From Pseudomonas brassicacearum (GTDB taxonomy: Bacteria; Pseudomonadota; Gammaproteobacteria; Pseudomonadales; Pseudomonadaceae), in the NCBI RefSeq assembly GCF_009601685.2, contig NZ_CP045701.2, positions 1,364,001 through 1,428,000 of the forward strand: a stretch of DNA of 64,000 nucleotides. The letters run 5' to 3'. Both the position numbers and the translations under genes were made by a program. Below the pieces are notes generated by a model, which saw only the letters and a list, made by a program, of their open reading frames with translations, was not told the DNA's origin and made no database searches. Each line of letters opens with the position of its first letter. Position 1 is the first letter of the stretch. This document shows, in pieces, positions 15,799 through 24,730 of this stretch.

Positions 15799-17700
15799 AT
15801 GGCGCATGCAAACAGCCAAACGGCAACAACTGGGCATTCAACTGCCAAACCGGTGAGCATGCTAGTGGCGGCGGCAGGGGTGGTTTATGGCGATATCGGT
15901 ACCAGTCCGCTTTACACCATCAAGGAGGTCTTCTCCGGTCAATATGGCGTGCAGGTTAGCCATGACGGCGTACTGGGTATCCTGGCATTGATTTTCTGGT
16001 CGCTGGTCTGGGTCGTTTCGATCAAATACGTGCTGTTCATTCTGCGAGCGGATAACCAGGGTGAGGGGGGCATTATGTCGTTGACGGCATTGGCCCGTCG
16101 CGCATCGGCGCCTTATCCCAAGTTACGCACGGTGTTGGTGACGCTCGGGCTGATCGGTGCCTCCCTGTTTTACGGCGATAGCATGATCACCCCGGCGATT
16201 TCCGTGTTATCTGCCGTGGAAGGTCTGGAGGTGGCCTTCAACGGCTTGGAGCACTGGGTAGTGCCTATGGCGCTGGTGATCCTGATTGCACTGTTTTTGA
16301 TCCAGAAACACGGCACCGATCGGATCGGTAAATTGTTCGGCCCGGTCATGGTGCTGTGGTTTGTGGTCCTCGGTGGGCTGGGTATTCATGGCATCGTTCA
16401 GCAACCGCAAGTGCTTGAGGCGTTGAACCCGGCATGGGGGGTGCGATTTTTCATGGTTCATCCAGGCGTTGGCCTGGCAATCCTTGGTGCTGTGGTGCTG
16501 GCGCTGACCGGTGCCGAGGCCTTGTACGCCGACATGGGGCATTTCGGCCGTAAACCAATTGCCCGTGCCTGGTTTCTCCTGGTATTGCCGGGATTGGTGC
16601 TCAATTACTTCGGTCAGGGGGCCTTGCTGCTGGAGAACCCGGAAGCTGCACGCAACCCGTTCTATTTGTTGGCTCCGGGATGGGCCCTGGTGCCATTGGT
16701 GGTGCTCTCGACGCTGGCCACTGTCATTGCCTCGCAAGCGGTGATTTCCGGTGCATTCTCGCTGACTCGCCAGGCTATCCAGCTCGGTTATATCCCGCGC
16801 ATGCATATCCAGCATACCTCCAGTGCCGAGCAAGGGCAGATATACATTGGTGCTGTGAACTGGGCACTGATGGTGGGCGTGATTCTGCTGGTGCTGGGCT
16901 TCGAGTCGTCGGGAGCGCTGGCATCGGCCTACGGCGTAGCCGTGACGGGGACCATGTTGATCACCAGTATTCTGGTTTCGGCGGTGGCTCTGCTGCTGTG
17001 GAAGTGGCCGCCGCTGTTCACCGTACCATTGCTGCTCGGTTTCCTCGTGGTAGACGGCCTGTACTTTGCGGCTAACGTTCCAAAGATCGTTCAGGGGGGG
17101 GCATTTCCGGTGCTGGCGGGGATCGTGCTGTTTATCCTCATGACGACGTGGAAGCGCGGCAAGGAGTTGCTCGTCGGGCGCATTGATGAAAGCGGATTAC
17201 CGCTGCCGATTTTCATCAGCAGCATCCGCGTACAACCGCCCCACCGGGTGCGGGGAACTGCGGTGTTCCTCTCGGCACGCCCGGACGCCGTGCCCCATGC
17301 GCTATTGCACAACCTGCTGCACAACCAGGTGTTGCATGAACAAGTGGTGCTGCTGACGGTGGTCTACGAAGACATCCCCCGTGTACCGCCGCAGCGGCGC
17401 TTCGAGGTCGATGCCTACGGCGAAGGGTTCTTTCGGGTGATCCTGCACTTCGGCTTCACCGACGAGCCGGACGTCCCGCAGGCGCTCAAGCTCTGTCATC
17501 TCGATGACCTGGACTTCAGTCCGATGCGCACCACCTACTTCCTCAGCCGCGAGACCGTCATTGCTTCCAAGCTCGAGGGCATGGCTCGCTGGCGCGAGGC
17601 GTTGTTCGCCTTCATGTTGAAGAACGCCAATGGCAATCTGCGCTTCTTCAATCTGCCGTTGAACCGGGTGATTGAACTGGGGACGCAGGTCGAGATGTAA
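15799..17700 (+). CDS. kup: Low-affinity potassium transporter Kup
   Basis: 633 aa, normal for the family. The N-terminal signature [17 protein letters not shown] (about 33-49) is followed by about twelve membrane segments (for example [60 protein letters not shown]). A cytosolic C-terminal domain (about 480-633) follows. It takes up K+ by proton symport at the inner membrane. The ribosome site before the ATG is weak (GTAGGGG). The 270-nt gap to rimO must contain both promoters; I saw no riboswitch there. Confidence 0.96.
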   Translation: MAHANSQTATTGHSTAKPVSMLVAAAGVVYGDIGTSPLYTIKEVFSGQYGVQVSHDGVLGILALIFWSLVWVVSIKYVLFILRADNQGEGGIMSLTALARRASAPYPKLRTVLVTLGLIGASLFYGDSMITPAISVLSAVEGLEVAFNGLEHWVVPMALVILIALFLIQKHGTDRIGKLFGPVMVLWFVVLGGLGIHGIVQQPQVLEALNPAWGVRFFMVHPGVGLAILGAVVLALTGAEALYADMGHFGRKPIARAWFLLVLPGLVLNYFGQGALLLENPEAARNPFYLLAPGWALVPLVVLSTLATVIASQAVISGAFSLTRQAIQLGYIPRMHIQHTSSAEQGQIYIGAVNWALMVGVILLVLGFESSGALASAYGVAVTGTMLITSILVSAVALLLWKWPPLFTVPLLLGFLVVDGLYFAANVPKIVQGGAFPVLAGIVLFILMTTWKRGKELLVGRIDESGLPLPIFISSIRVQPPHRVRGTAVFLSARPDAVPHALLHNLLHNQVLHEQVVLLTVVYEDIPRVPPQRRFEVDAYGEGFFRVILHFGFTDEPDVPQALKLCHLDDLDFSPMRTTYFLSRETVIASKLEGMARWREALFAFMLKNANGNLRFFNLPLNRVIELGTQVEM

Positions 17701-17705
17701 GCCCA

Positions 17706-17741
17706 CAAAAAAGCCCCTGCAGCCGTAACGCAGCAGGGGCT
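17706..17741 (-). terminator. Terminator of the mprF-acvB operon
   Basis: AGCCCCTGC (17712-17720) pairs with GCAGGGGCT (17733-17741). The T run lies on the minus-strand side only (seen as A6 at 17706-17712), so it terminates the leftward hydrolase gene rather than kup. Confidence 0.85.
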
Positions 17742-17762
17742 GGGTGTCATGCGTGTTTCAGA

Positions 17763-19052
17763 TCACTGCTCGACTGTCTTGTTCTGCCGCTTGTTGATCT
17801 CATCGATCAAGCGCTTGGCCAGGGCCGGGTAATTTTCGTCGAAGTGGTGGCCGCCAGGCAGCTTGATGACTTCGCCCACGACGGTTTTGTCGGTGCAGCC
17901 GCTTTCATCGGCTTCTTCAGCGCCGTAGATGCACACCACCTTGTCGGCTGGCAGCTTGGCCATTTCCGGGCCGGTGGCGGCTTCGGTGCCGGCGTTGCCG
18001 AGCCAACCTTCGACTTCGATCTCGAAGCTGCCGGTGCGGGCAAAAGCCAGCAGTATGATCGCATCGACCCGCTGCTGTTCGGTGGCCGGCAGGCGATTGT
18101 AGATGGCTGGCAACACGTCGGCGCCGAAGGAGTAGCCGGTCAGGATGAAGCGCTTGGTGCCCCAGATCTGGCGGTAGTGCTGCATCAGTTCACTCAGATC
18201 CGCCGCGCTTTGCTCCGGGCTCTTGTGCTGCCAGTAGTAGCGCAGGGTGTCGATGCCGACCACGGGGTAGCCAATCTTGGCCATTTCATCGGCCACGTCG
18301 CGGTCCAGGTCACGCCAGCCGCCGTCCCCGGAGAGAAACAGGGTCACGGTATCCCGCGCCTGGCTGGCTGGGACTTCCACCACCGGGATGCTCAGTCCGC
18401 CCTTGGCCTTGTCGGTGCCCACCAGGATCTTGCGCAGCTCGTTGTTCAGTACCTGCGGCAGGTTGATGTCGTAGTCGCTGATGCTGGTTTCGGCATTCGG
18501 CTGATCGCGTACGAAACCGGCACTGGTGTCGTCGGGGTTATCGTTCCAGGCCACCAGCCAGTGGCCATGGGCTGCGCTTTTGGGCAGCAAGTGCGTGCAG
18601 CCGGGTTTTTCCAGGGCCAGGTCCACCGAAACGGCCTTGGCCTTGTCATCCTTCTGCTCAGCCAGCCAGCGCCAGGCCAGCACGGCGCCCGGACCGATGC
18701 CGCTGACCAGTGTGGCAGGCCCCTGGAGCTGGCGCAGGCCAGCCTGCAGGGCGCGACCTTGCAACATGCAGTCCTTGGGCAGGATCACTTGGACGATCTG
18801 CGCCGAGCCGCTGCCGCTGAGGGTCGTCAGCTGTGTGTCGCTGAGCTTCTGCTCTTCATTGACCGCCACCAGCACCTGGGCGCGCGGCTTGGTGCCGGGG
18901 ATGACCCGGGTCATCGCTACGCCATCGGCGGGCGCGAGCTGTTCCAGGGTGGGTTGTGGGGCCGGGCGGTTCCAGTACCAATAACCGCCACCGAGAATCA
19001 CCGCCAGCACCAGCAGGGCGGCCACTACGTATCGCCAGGAGCGTTGCATCAT
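17763..19052 (-). CDS. AcvB/VirJ-type aminoacyl-phosphatidylglycerol hydrolase
   Basis: 429 aa. An N-terminal membrane anchor (RYVVAALLVLAVILGGGYWYW) leads to a periplasmic alpha/beta-hydrolase pair of domains of the AcvB/VirJ family. Nucleophile elbow GYSFGAD, oxyanion-side FLSGDGGWRDLD, and C-terminal LPGGHHFDENYP with the catalytic His. In P. aeruginosa the counterpart (PA0919) hydrolyses alanyl-PG made by the neighbouring synthase PA0920, and AcvB of Agrobacterium hydrolyses lysyl-PG. Here too it is translationally coupled (ATGA overlap) to the synthase gene, so it likely adjusts aminoacyl-PG levels. Confidence 0.88.
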   Translation of the reverse strand: MMQRSWRYVVAALLVLAVILGGGYWYWNRPAPQPTLEQLAPADGVAMTRVIPGTKPRAQVLVAVNEEQKLSDTQLTTLSGSGSAQIVQVILPKDCMLQGRALQAGLRQLQGPATLVSGIGPGAVLAWRWLAEQKDDKAKAVSVDLALEKPGCTHLLPKSAAHGHWLVAWNDNPDDTSAGFVRDQPNAETSISDYDINLPQVLNNELRKILVGTDKAKGGLSIPVVEVPASQARDTVTLFLSGDGGWRDLDRDVADEMAKIGYPVVGIDTLRYYWQHKSPEQSAADLSELMQHYRQIWGTKRFILTGYSFGADVLPAIYNRLPATEQQRVDAIILLAFARTGSFEIEVEGWLGNAGTEAATGPEMAKLPADKVVCIYGAEEADESGCTDKTVVGEVIKLPGGHHFDENYPALAKRLIDEINKRQNKTVEQ

Positions 19053-21697
19053 CAGCGTTTCACCAATCCAGTCAGGCCGCCTGCTATCAGGGCGGCGGTA
19101 TCAGCCAGTGCCACCAGCGGATCGAGTCCGGCGGGCACGGCCATGTAACGAGGTTCCCAGTCAGGCTGGAATTTATCTTTGAAGCGGCGCAGCCCCTGGA
19201 AATTGTAGAGCTGCTCGCCACGGCGAAACACCATCGAGCCCAGGCGTTGGGTCAAGGGTGCGCCGCGACGCGGTTGCAGGCCCGACAGCGGGACCATGCC
19301 GAGGCTGAAGCGGGCGTAGTCATGGTTTTTATAATGCTGGATGAGGCCGACCATCATGAATTCCATGGTCAGTTTCGGGGCCTCGGGGTGGGCGCGCATC
19401 AGGTCGAGGCTGGCCAGTTCGTGGCTGTGGGTTTCCAGCAGGTTGGCGAACGCCACCGGCCGGCCCTCGAAACGAATCACCGCGATGCGGAAATGCTTGA
19501 GGTAGTCATCGCTGAAACGGCCCAGGGAGAAACCTTTCTCACGCACGCTCTTGCCGGTCAGCCAGGCGTCGGAAATGACCTTGAGCTCATCCATCGGTGC
19601 CTGGCCCGGTTCGTGGATCTCCAGCGACAGGCCGTCACGGGTGCCGCGGTTCCAGGTGTAGCGCAAGTCCTTCATCTCTTTGCCCTTGGCTTCGAGATCG
19701 AAACGCTTGAGGTCGACCCGTGCTTCCTCGCCCAGCTTGATGGCTGTCAGGCCGATGTCCATGTAGTACGGCAGGTTCTCGGCACGTACCTGATAGAACA
19801 CGGGGCGGGCATGGTGGGTGTCACACAGGTCGCGGAACTGCCAGATCATTTCAGCCCGCTGCAGGGGCGGCCCGATCGGGTCGTACAACGCCACCAGGCT
19901 GCGGCCGCGGCGGGCGTACATCAGGAACGCCTCGTCGTTGGGGTGAAACAGCAATGCCTTGTCACCGGTCAAGGCCAGGCCACCGTCGGGTTGCGACGAG
20001 GTCATGAGGATCGTCTTGGCTCGCTCCAGTTCTTCGGCCGTCGGCAGATGGATCACCGGCCGTGCGGTGCGCAGCAACCAGGTCAGGGACACCACCATCA
20101 GCAGCACCGCGGCCCCCAGCAGGGAGCGCAGGCCGCGAGGAGCGTCGGCATCGAGGGTGAACTGCCACCACAGTTGATGGCTGTAGGGCACGTCCTGGTA
20201 GGCAAACAGCAGCAGCCAGGTCGACGCACCGAGCACGCAGAGGCTGGCGATCAGGAACAACGGGGAAAAGGGCAGTTCCGTCAGGCGGCTTGGACGATAA
20301 AAGGAGCGTCGGAATATCGCCAGCAGGGCGGCCGTCAGGGTCAGCAGCGTGGCTTCTTCCCAGTCGAAACCCTTGAGCAGCGAGAGCAGGGCGCCCACCA
20401 GGAGCAGAACCGTGGTCAGCATCCAGGCGGCTGACAGGCGACGGCGCAAGCCTTGGGCGAGCAACAGGCACAGCACGCCCACCAGGCTGGCGCCCAAGTG
20501 CGAAGCGTCGACCAGCCGATGAGGGATCAGGAAGCCGATGTGCTCCAGGCGGGTGTCGATTTCCGGTGTCACTCCGGAAAACAACAGCACCACACCCGAG
20601 AGGAACACCAGCACCGCCAGGATCGGCGCGGCGAAACCCGATGCCGCCCGCAGGGTCTGGCGCGTCTGGAACAGTCGTTGTGCCTCATTGATCAGCAGCA
20701 GTACGCAGGCCATCAGCATCGGCAGCAGGACGTAGATCAAGCGATACAGCAACAGTGCGGCGGCCAGCGGTGCGGCGCCGAGCTTGTCGGCAAACGCGGC
20801 CAGCAGGATCGCCTCGAATACCCCGACGCCGCCCGGTACATGGCTGAGCACCCCAGCGGCCAGCGCCAGCAGGTACACCAGCAGGAAAGCACCGAATGGC
20901 GGTGCCTCAGGCAGCAATAGATACAACACGGTCGCGGCGGCGGCGACATCCAGCGCGGTGATCACCAGTTGCAGGAGTGTCAGGCGTCGGCCTGGCAGGC
21001 GCAGCGTGCGGCGCCCGACTTTTACCAGGAGGCTGTCCCGATGAGGCTGTTCCGGCAGGCGTCGGCGGTAAATACCGATGGCCAACACGCTGGCGAGCAG
21101 CAGCACCACCACGGAAATTGCCCCTAGCAAAGTCGCAGGCAGGTGCAGCGCGGCGGATGCGGCGGGCAGGTCGCTGAGCGTCGCCAGGGCCGCCAACGGC
21201 GGCAATGCGCAGCCCAGGGACAGGCTGGCGAACAACGTCATGCGGGCGACATCCGGTGCCCCCAGGCCATGACGTGCATACAGGCGGTAGCGAACCGAGC
21301 CGCCCGACAGCAGTGACAGGCCAATGGCATTGCCGATGGCGAACGCGGTGAACCCGCCCAGGACCATGGTTTGTGGCGGCAGCGTCACTCCGGCATAACG
21401 GCTGGCGGACCATTCGTAGCCCAAAAGAATGATGAAGCCGGCTACCGTGGCAGCGATCGCGCCAAGCAGGGCTGGCTGGGGCACCTCCAGAATCGAGTCG
21501 TGCAGGGCGTACAGATCGAGTTCGCTCAGCAGGTGGCGGCAGGCAATCAATGCAATCGCAAACAGCAGCAGCGTGACAGCAAGGCCAATAGGCTGGCGGT
21601 ACTGGCTGATCCGATCCAGCCAACGCAGTCGCTGGGCCTTGATCGGTTGTGTCGCAGTAACGGAGTCTTGCGGGTCAGACGAGTGGGCGCGCATCAA
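19052..21697 (-). CDS. mprF: Bifunctional phosphatidylglycerol aminoacyltransferase/flippase MprF
   Basis: 881 aa. The N-terminal two thirds carry about 14 membrane segments with the flippase-type region (LGGFTAFAIGNAIGLSLLSGGSVRYRLY; GVLSHVPGGVGVFEAILL). The C-terminal 300 residues form the cytosolic synthase with tandem GNAT folds (SSQPDGGLALTGDKALLFHPNDEAFLMYARRGRSLVALYDP and PEAPKLTMEFMMVGLIQHYK). It transfers an amino acid from tRNA to phosphatidylglycerol and exposes it outside, lowering surface charge. The best match by context is the P. aeruginosa alanyl-PG synthase (PA0920). It overlaps the downstream hydrolase gene by 1 nt. Confidence 0.93.
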   Translation of the reverse strand: MMRAHSSDPQDSVTATQPIKAQRLRWLDRISQYRQPIGLAVTLLLFAIALIACRHLLSELDLYALHDSILEVPQPALLGAIAATVAGFIILLGYEWSASRYAGVTLPPQTMVLGGFTAFAIGNAIGLSLLSGGSVRYRLYARHGLGAPDVARMTLFASLSLGCALPPLAALATLSDLPAASAALHLPATLLGAISVVVLLLASVLAIGIYRRRLPEQPHRDSLLVKVGRRTLRLPGRRLTLLQLVITALDVAAAATVLYLLLPEAPPFGAFLLVYLLALAAGVLSHVPGGVGVFEAILLAAFADKLGAAPLAAALLLYRLIYVLLPMLMACVLLLINEAQRLFQTRQTLRAASGFAAPILAVLVFLSGVVLLFSGVTPEIDTRLEHIGFLIPHRLVDASHLGASLVGVLCLLLAQGLRRRLSAAWMLTTVLLLVGALLSLLKGFDWEEATLLTLTAALLAIFRRSFYRPSRLTELPFSPLFLIASLCVLGASTWLLLFAYQDVPYSHQLWWQFTLDADAPRGLRSLLGAAVLLMVVSLTWLLRTARPVIHLPTAEELERAKTILMTSSQPDGGLALTGDKALLFHPNDEAFLMYARRGRSLVALYDPIGPPLQRAEMIWQFRDLCDTHHARPVFYQVRAENLPYYMDIGLTAIKLGEEARVDLKRFDLEAKGKEMKDLRYTWNRGTRDGLSLEIHEPGQAPMDELKVISDAWLTGKSVREKGFSLGRFSDDYLKHFRIAVIRFEGRPVAFANLLETHSHELASLDLMRAHPEAPKLTMEFMMVGLIQHYKNHDYARFSLGMVPLSGLQPRRGAPLTQRLGSMVFRRGEQLYNFQGLRRFKDKFQPDWEPRYMAVPAGLDPLVALADTAALIAGGLTGLVKR

Positions 21698-21807
21698 TCA
21701 CCTCTTGAGCTATGCGCGACAGGATGGGGGTATGCAGCCAAGTTACCAATCCCCGCGGTAAAAAATAATTACAAAATATTTGTAATGAGACCTTTTTTCA
21801 CCAGACA

Positions 21808-21838
21808 CAAAAAAGGCCACTCTTTCGAGTAGCCTTTC
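21808..21838 (-). terminator. Terminator of the first fMet tRNA gene
   Basis: AGGCCACTC/GAGTAGCCT stem (21814-21835) with one mismatch and a TTTC loop, followed on the minus strand by T7. The same hairpin recurs after the second tRNA copy. Confidence 0.9.
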
Positions 21839-21846
21839 TTGATATT

Positions 21847-21923
<77 letters not shown>

Positions 21924-21936
21924 TCTGTGTGGCGGC

Positions 21937-21964
21937 ATTCTACAGGCGAATGCCTGAGTGTCAA
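21937..21964 (-). promoter_or_regulatory. Sigma-70 promoter of fMet tRNA copy 1
   Basis: Read on the minus strand: TTGACA, 16 nt, TAGAAT, about 14 nt before the tRNA 5' end. The same boxes with the same spacing precede the second copy, although the spacer sequence differs. Confidence 0.85.
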
Positions 21965-22115
21965 CCGTTAAAAGGCAATGGGCTCAAATAAACGGTCGAT
22001 CCGCCCCTTGCCTTCCTAAACGCTCGGAATTTAAAGGAAATTGTCCTACAAGTGGTTGCCTGTAGGGTGTCGCAGGCGGTGACGCTCTGATCAGACGGTC
22101 AAAAAACGGCACGCA

Positions 22116-22148
22116 CAAAAAAGGCCACTCTTTCGAGTAGCCTTTTTT
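22116..22148 (-). terminator. Terminator of the second fMet tRNA gene
   Basis: Stem at 22122-22143, the same AGGCCACTC/GAGTAGCCT hairpin as after copy 1, with a minus-strand T run. Confidence 0.9.
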
Positions 22149-22154
22149 GATGTT

Positions 22155-22231
<77 letters not shown>

Positions 22232-22244
22232 TCTGTGTGGCGGC

Positions 22245-22272
22245 ATTCTACAGAGGATCGCGCTGTTGTCAA
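22245..22272 (-). promoter_or_regulatory. Sigma-70 promoter of fMet tRNA copy 2
   Basis: Minus strand: TTGACA, 16 nt, TAGAAT. The -10 box lies inside the duplicated block; the -35 box lies beyond the point where the two copies diverge. Confidence 0.85.
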
Positions 22273-22448
22273 CCCTGGCTTCATAAAAACCTGTTCCGCT
22301 TCAAGTGCTTAGCCTTGGGGAAAGGCATTGTGACAGCGCTGTGACGCAGGCCTGGCAAGGGCTGAAGCTCTATTGGAGGGGGTGTTGCGATTGAAGAAGT
22401 AAATTTGTGTAGGCTCTTTCGGGCCTCAACGAAGGATCTTTCAAACTA

Positions 22449-22464
22449 CTGGTGCTATATACAG
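22449..22464 (+). promoter_or_regulatory. LexA box upstream of dinB
   Basis: CTGGTGCTATATACAG fits CTG-N10-CAG with an AT-rich core, 53 nt before the dinB start. It predicts SOS induction of this polymerase. Confidence 0.88.
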
Positions 22465-22517
22465 GTGCCGGTGCGATACTGGTGGCCCGATTCGTCGCAC
22501 ACTCTGCTTCTTTATTT

Positions 22518-23579
22518 ATGACGCAACGTAAGATCATCCACGTCGACTGTGACTGTTTCTATGCCGCCATCGAGATGCGCGATGACCCGCGGCTAGCCGG
22601 CAAGCCCTTGGCGGTGGGAGGCTCGGCGGATCGGCGGGGCGTGATTGCCACCTGTAACTACGAAGCGCGTGCCTACGGGGTGCGCTCGGCCATGTCCTCC
22701 GGCCACGCCTTGAAGCTTTGCCCGGACCTCACCATCGTCAAACCACGGATGGATGCCTACCGGGAAGCGTCGAAGGAAATTCATACGATTTTCAGCGATT
22801 ACACGGACCTGATCGAGCCGCTGTCGCTGGACGAGGCCTACCTGGATGTCTCCGCCAGCGCCCATTTCGGTGGCAGCGCCACCCGCATCGCCCAGGACAT
22901 TCGCCGACGGGTTTCCAACCAGTTGCACATCACCGTGTCCGCCGGCGTCGCGCCGAACAAGTTCCTGGCCAAGATCGCCAGTGACTGGAAAAAGCCCAAC
23001 GGGCTGTTCGTCATCACCCCCGACCAGGTCGATGATTTTGTCTCGGCCCTGCCGGTCAGCAAGCTCCACGGTGTTGGAAAGGTCACCGCCGATAAGCTGA
23101 GCCGGCTCGGCATCGTCGATTGCCTGCAGTTGCGTCAATGGGACAAGTTGGCACTGGTGCGCGAATTCGGCAGTTTTGGTGAGCGGCTCTGGAGCCTGGC
23201 CCGTGGGATTGATGAGCGGCTGGTGCACAACGACAGCCGACGGCAGTCCATCAGTGTGGAGAACACCTACGATGTCGACCTGCCCGACCTGGTGAGCTGC
23301 CTCGACAAACTGCCGGAACTGATGGAAACCCTCAACGGGCGCATGGCACGGATCGACAGCAGTTATCGACCGGGCAAGCCGTTCGTCAAAGTGAAGTTCC
23401 ATGATTTCACCCAGACCACGCTGGAGCAGGCCGGGGCAGGGCGGGACTTGGGCAGCTACCAGTTGCTGTTGACCCAGGCGTTCAATCGGGGCGGCAAGCC
23501 GGTGCGGTTATTAGGGATAGGGGTGCGGCTGGAGGATTTGCGCGGTGGGTTCGAGCAGTTGGAGTTGTTTGAGCGGTGA
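22518..23579 (+). CDS. dinB: DNA polymerase IV
   Basis: 353 aa. The ATG at 22518 gives MTQRKIIHVDCDCFYAAIE, the standard start; no good ribosome site is visible, and an upstream in-frame extension would cover the LexA box. Y-family motifs: catalytic Asp in HVDCDCFYAAIE, steric region RGVIATCNYEARAYGVRSAM, SLDEAYLD with the other acidic residues, and helix-hairpin-helix KLHGVGKVTADKLSRLGI. The C-terminal clamp-binding motif is FEQLELF. It is an error-prone translesion polymerase. Confidence 0.97.
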   Translation: MTQRKIIHVDCDCFYAAIEMRDDPRLAGKPLAVGGSADRRGVIATCNYEARAYGVRSAMSSGHALKLCPDLTIVKPRMDAYREASKEIHTIFSDYTDLIEPLSLDEAYLDVSASAHFGGSATRIAQDIRRRVSNQLHITVSAGVAPNKFLAKIASDWKKPNGLFVITPDQVDDFVSALPVSKLHGVGKVTADKLSRLGIVDCLQLRQWDKLALVREFGSFGERLWSLARGIDERLVHNDSRRQSISVENTYDVDLPDLVSCLDKLPELMETLNGRMARIDSSYRPGKPFVKVKFHDFTQTTLEQAGAGRDLGSYQLLLTQAFNRGGKPVRLLGIGVRLEDLRGGFEQLELFER

Positions 23580-23596
23580 GTGCGCGACGCGGTCCA

Positions 23597-23729
23597 TGTG
23601 GCGAGGGGATTTATCCCCGTTGGGCTGCGAAGCAGCCCCAAAAGCCGATAATTCAATTTGCCTGACACCGCGCGTTGTCAGGTTCTAGGGCTGCTACGCA
23701 GCCCAGCGGGGATAAATCCCCTCGCCACA
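23597..23729. repeat. Long REP/BIME inverted repeat after dinB
   Basis: A left arm (23597-23639, TGTGGCGAGGGGATTTATCC...) and a right arm (23688-23729) are near-perfect inverted copies of about 42 nt, each containing an internal GGGCTGC/GCAGCCC palindrome. The intervening 48 nt are unique. The transcript would form a very stable cruciform-like hairpin between dinB and the converging lipoprotein gene. Confidence 0.9.
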
Positions 23730-23759
23730 GAGGGTGCGATAAGACTCGCAAGTCTTATT

Positions 23760-24713
23760 TCAATTCGCGCCAGGATCCGCCACCAAGCGTCCGCCATCCT
23801 TGGTCAGCGCTTTCATGAACTCGCTCTGCAACTCCGGATCATTGCGCGTCAGTTCGATCAGGCTCTGTTCCAGTTCGCTGGCCTCTTCTTCTAGTCCCAG
23901 CTCCGACAGGCGCTTGACTCGATGCACCCACTGGCTCACCTCGTCGTCTTCCAAGTCGTCGTAAATCAACGCGTGGGCTTCCAGCAGCTTGCTGCGCAAG
24001 GTGCTGCTGATGCTCAGGGATGAGTCGGTGTGCACTTCGTCCAGGGCATCCGTCACGCTGATCTGCAATTTGCCGAATTGGCTCAGGTCCTGCTCGGCGA
24101 ACGGGCTTTCCAGCAGGTTCAAGCGCAGCACGCCGTTACGGTCGGTGCTCAGCTCGAAGGTCTGCCGGGCGGCCTTGACTTCCACCGGGCGTTCGCTCCA
24201 GGGCAGGCTCGAGTGTTCCGTGCGCTTGTCGCGCTGGACTTCGTCAATGCCCGCCAGGTTCTGCTGGGCACGGCCATGGGAAGGGACGTTCATGAACGGG
24301 TTGAGCCCGGCGAAACCGTAGCTGATCCAGTCACGGGTCACGGTGTCCGGCAGGTTGCCGAGGGCGAACACATTGACCACGTTCGCGCCGACACCGGCCA
24401 CCACGGCCACCGCGCCCAAGGGGATCTCGTAAATCTCCCGCCAGGGTTGGTATGGCGTGTAGCGATCGTAATGGCGAGTGACCTCGAATTCAGTGACTTC
24501 GAAGGTCTTCTGCTCATTGATCCGCACCCGACGCTGCGGCAGGTCGAGCACCTTGGGTTCGCCTACGTCGATCTGCAGGCTGTGGTCGAGCAATTTTCGC
24601 TCGACCCGCTCTTCGTGCTCGCTGCGCTGCGACATTTGGTTGGCACAGCCGCTGACCAGCAGGGCGCCGCACAGGGCGGCGCCACCGAGGCCTAAGGTGT
24701 TTCGCTTGAACAT
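23760..24713 (-). CDS. Putative outer-membrane lipoprotein, function unknown
   Basis: 317 aa. Lipoprotein signal MFKRNTLGLGGAALCGALLVSGC (Cys23). The mature protein has a charged N-terminal part with a beta-rich stretch (RRVRINEQKTFEVTEFEVTRHYD), a hydrophobic glycine-rich segment (IPLGAVAVVAGVGANVVNVFALG) that may lie in a membrane, and an acidic helical C-terminus. I do not recognise a named family. It is 17 nt downstream of proS in the same direction, so the two are probably co-transcribed. Confidence 0.75.
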   Translation of the reverse strand: MFKRNTLGLGGAALCGALLVSGCANQMSQRSEHEERVERKLLDHSLQIDVGEPKVLDLPQRRVRINEQKTFEVTEFEVTRHYDRYTPYQPWREIYEIPLGAVAVVAGVGANVVNVFALGNLPDTVTRDWISYGFAGLNPFMNVPSHGRAQQNLAGIDEVQRDKRTEHSSLPWSERPVEVKAARQTFELSTDRNGVLRLNLLESPFAEQDLSQFGKLQISVTDALDEVHTDSSLSISSTLRSKLLEAHALIYDDLEDDEVSQWVHRVKRLSELGLEEEASELEQSLIELTRNDPELQSEFMKALTKDGGRLVADPGAN

Positions 24714-24730
24714 GACGTCTCTATCTGGTG

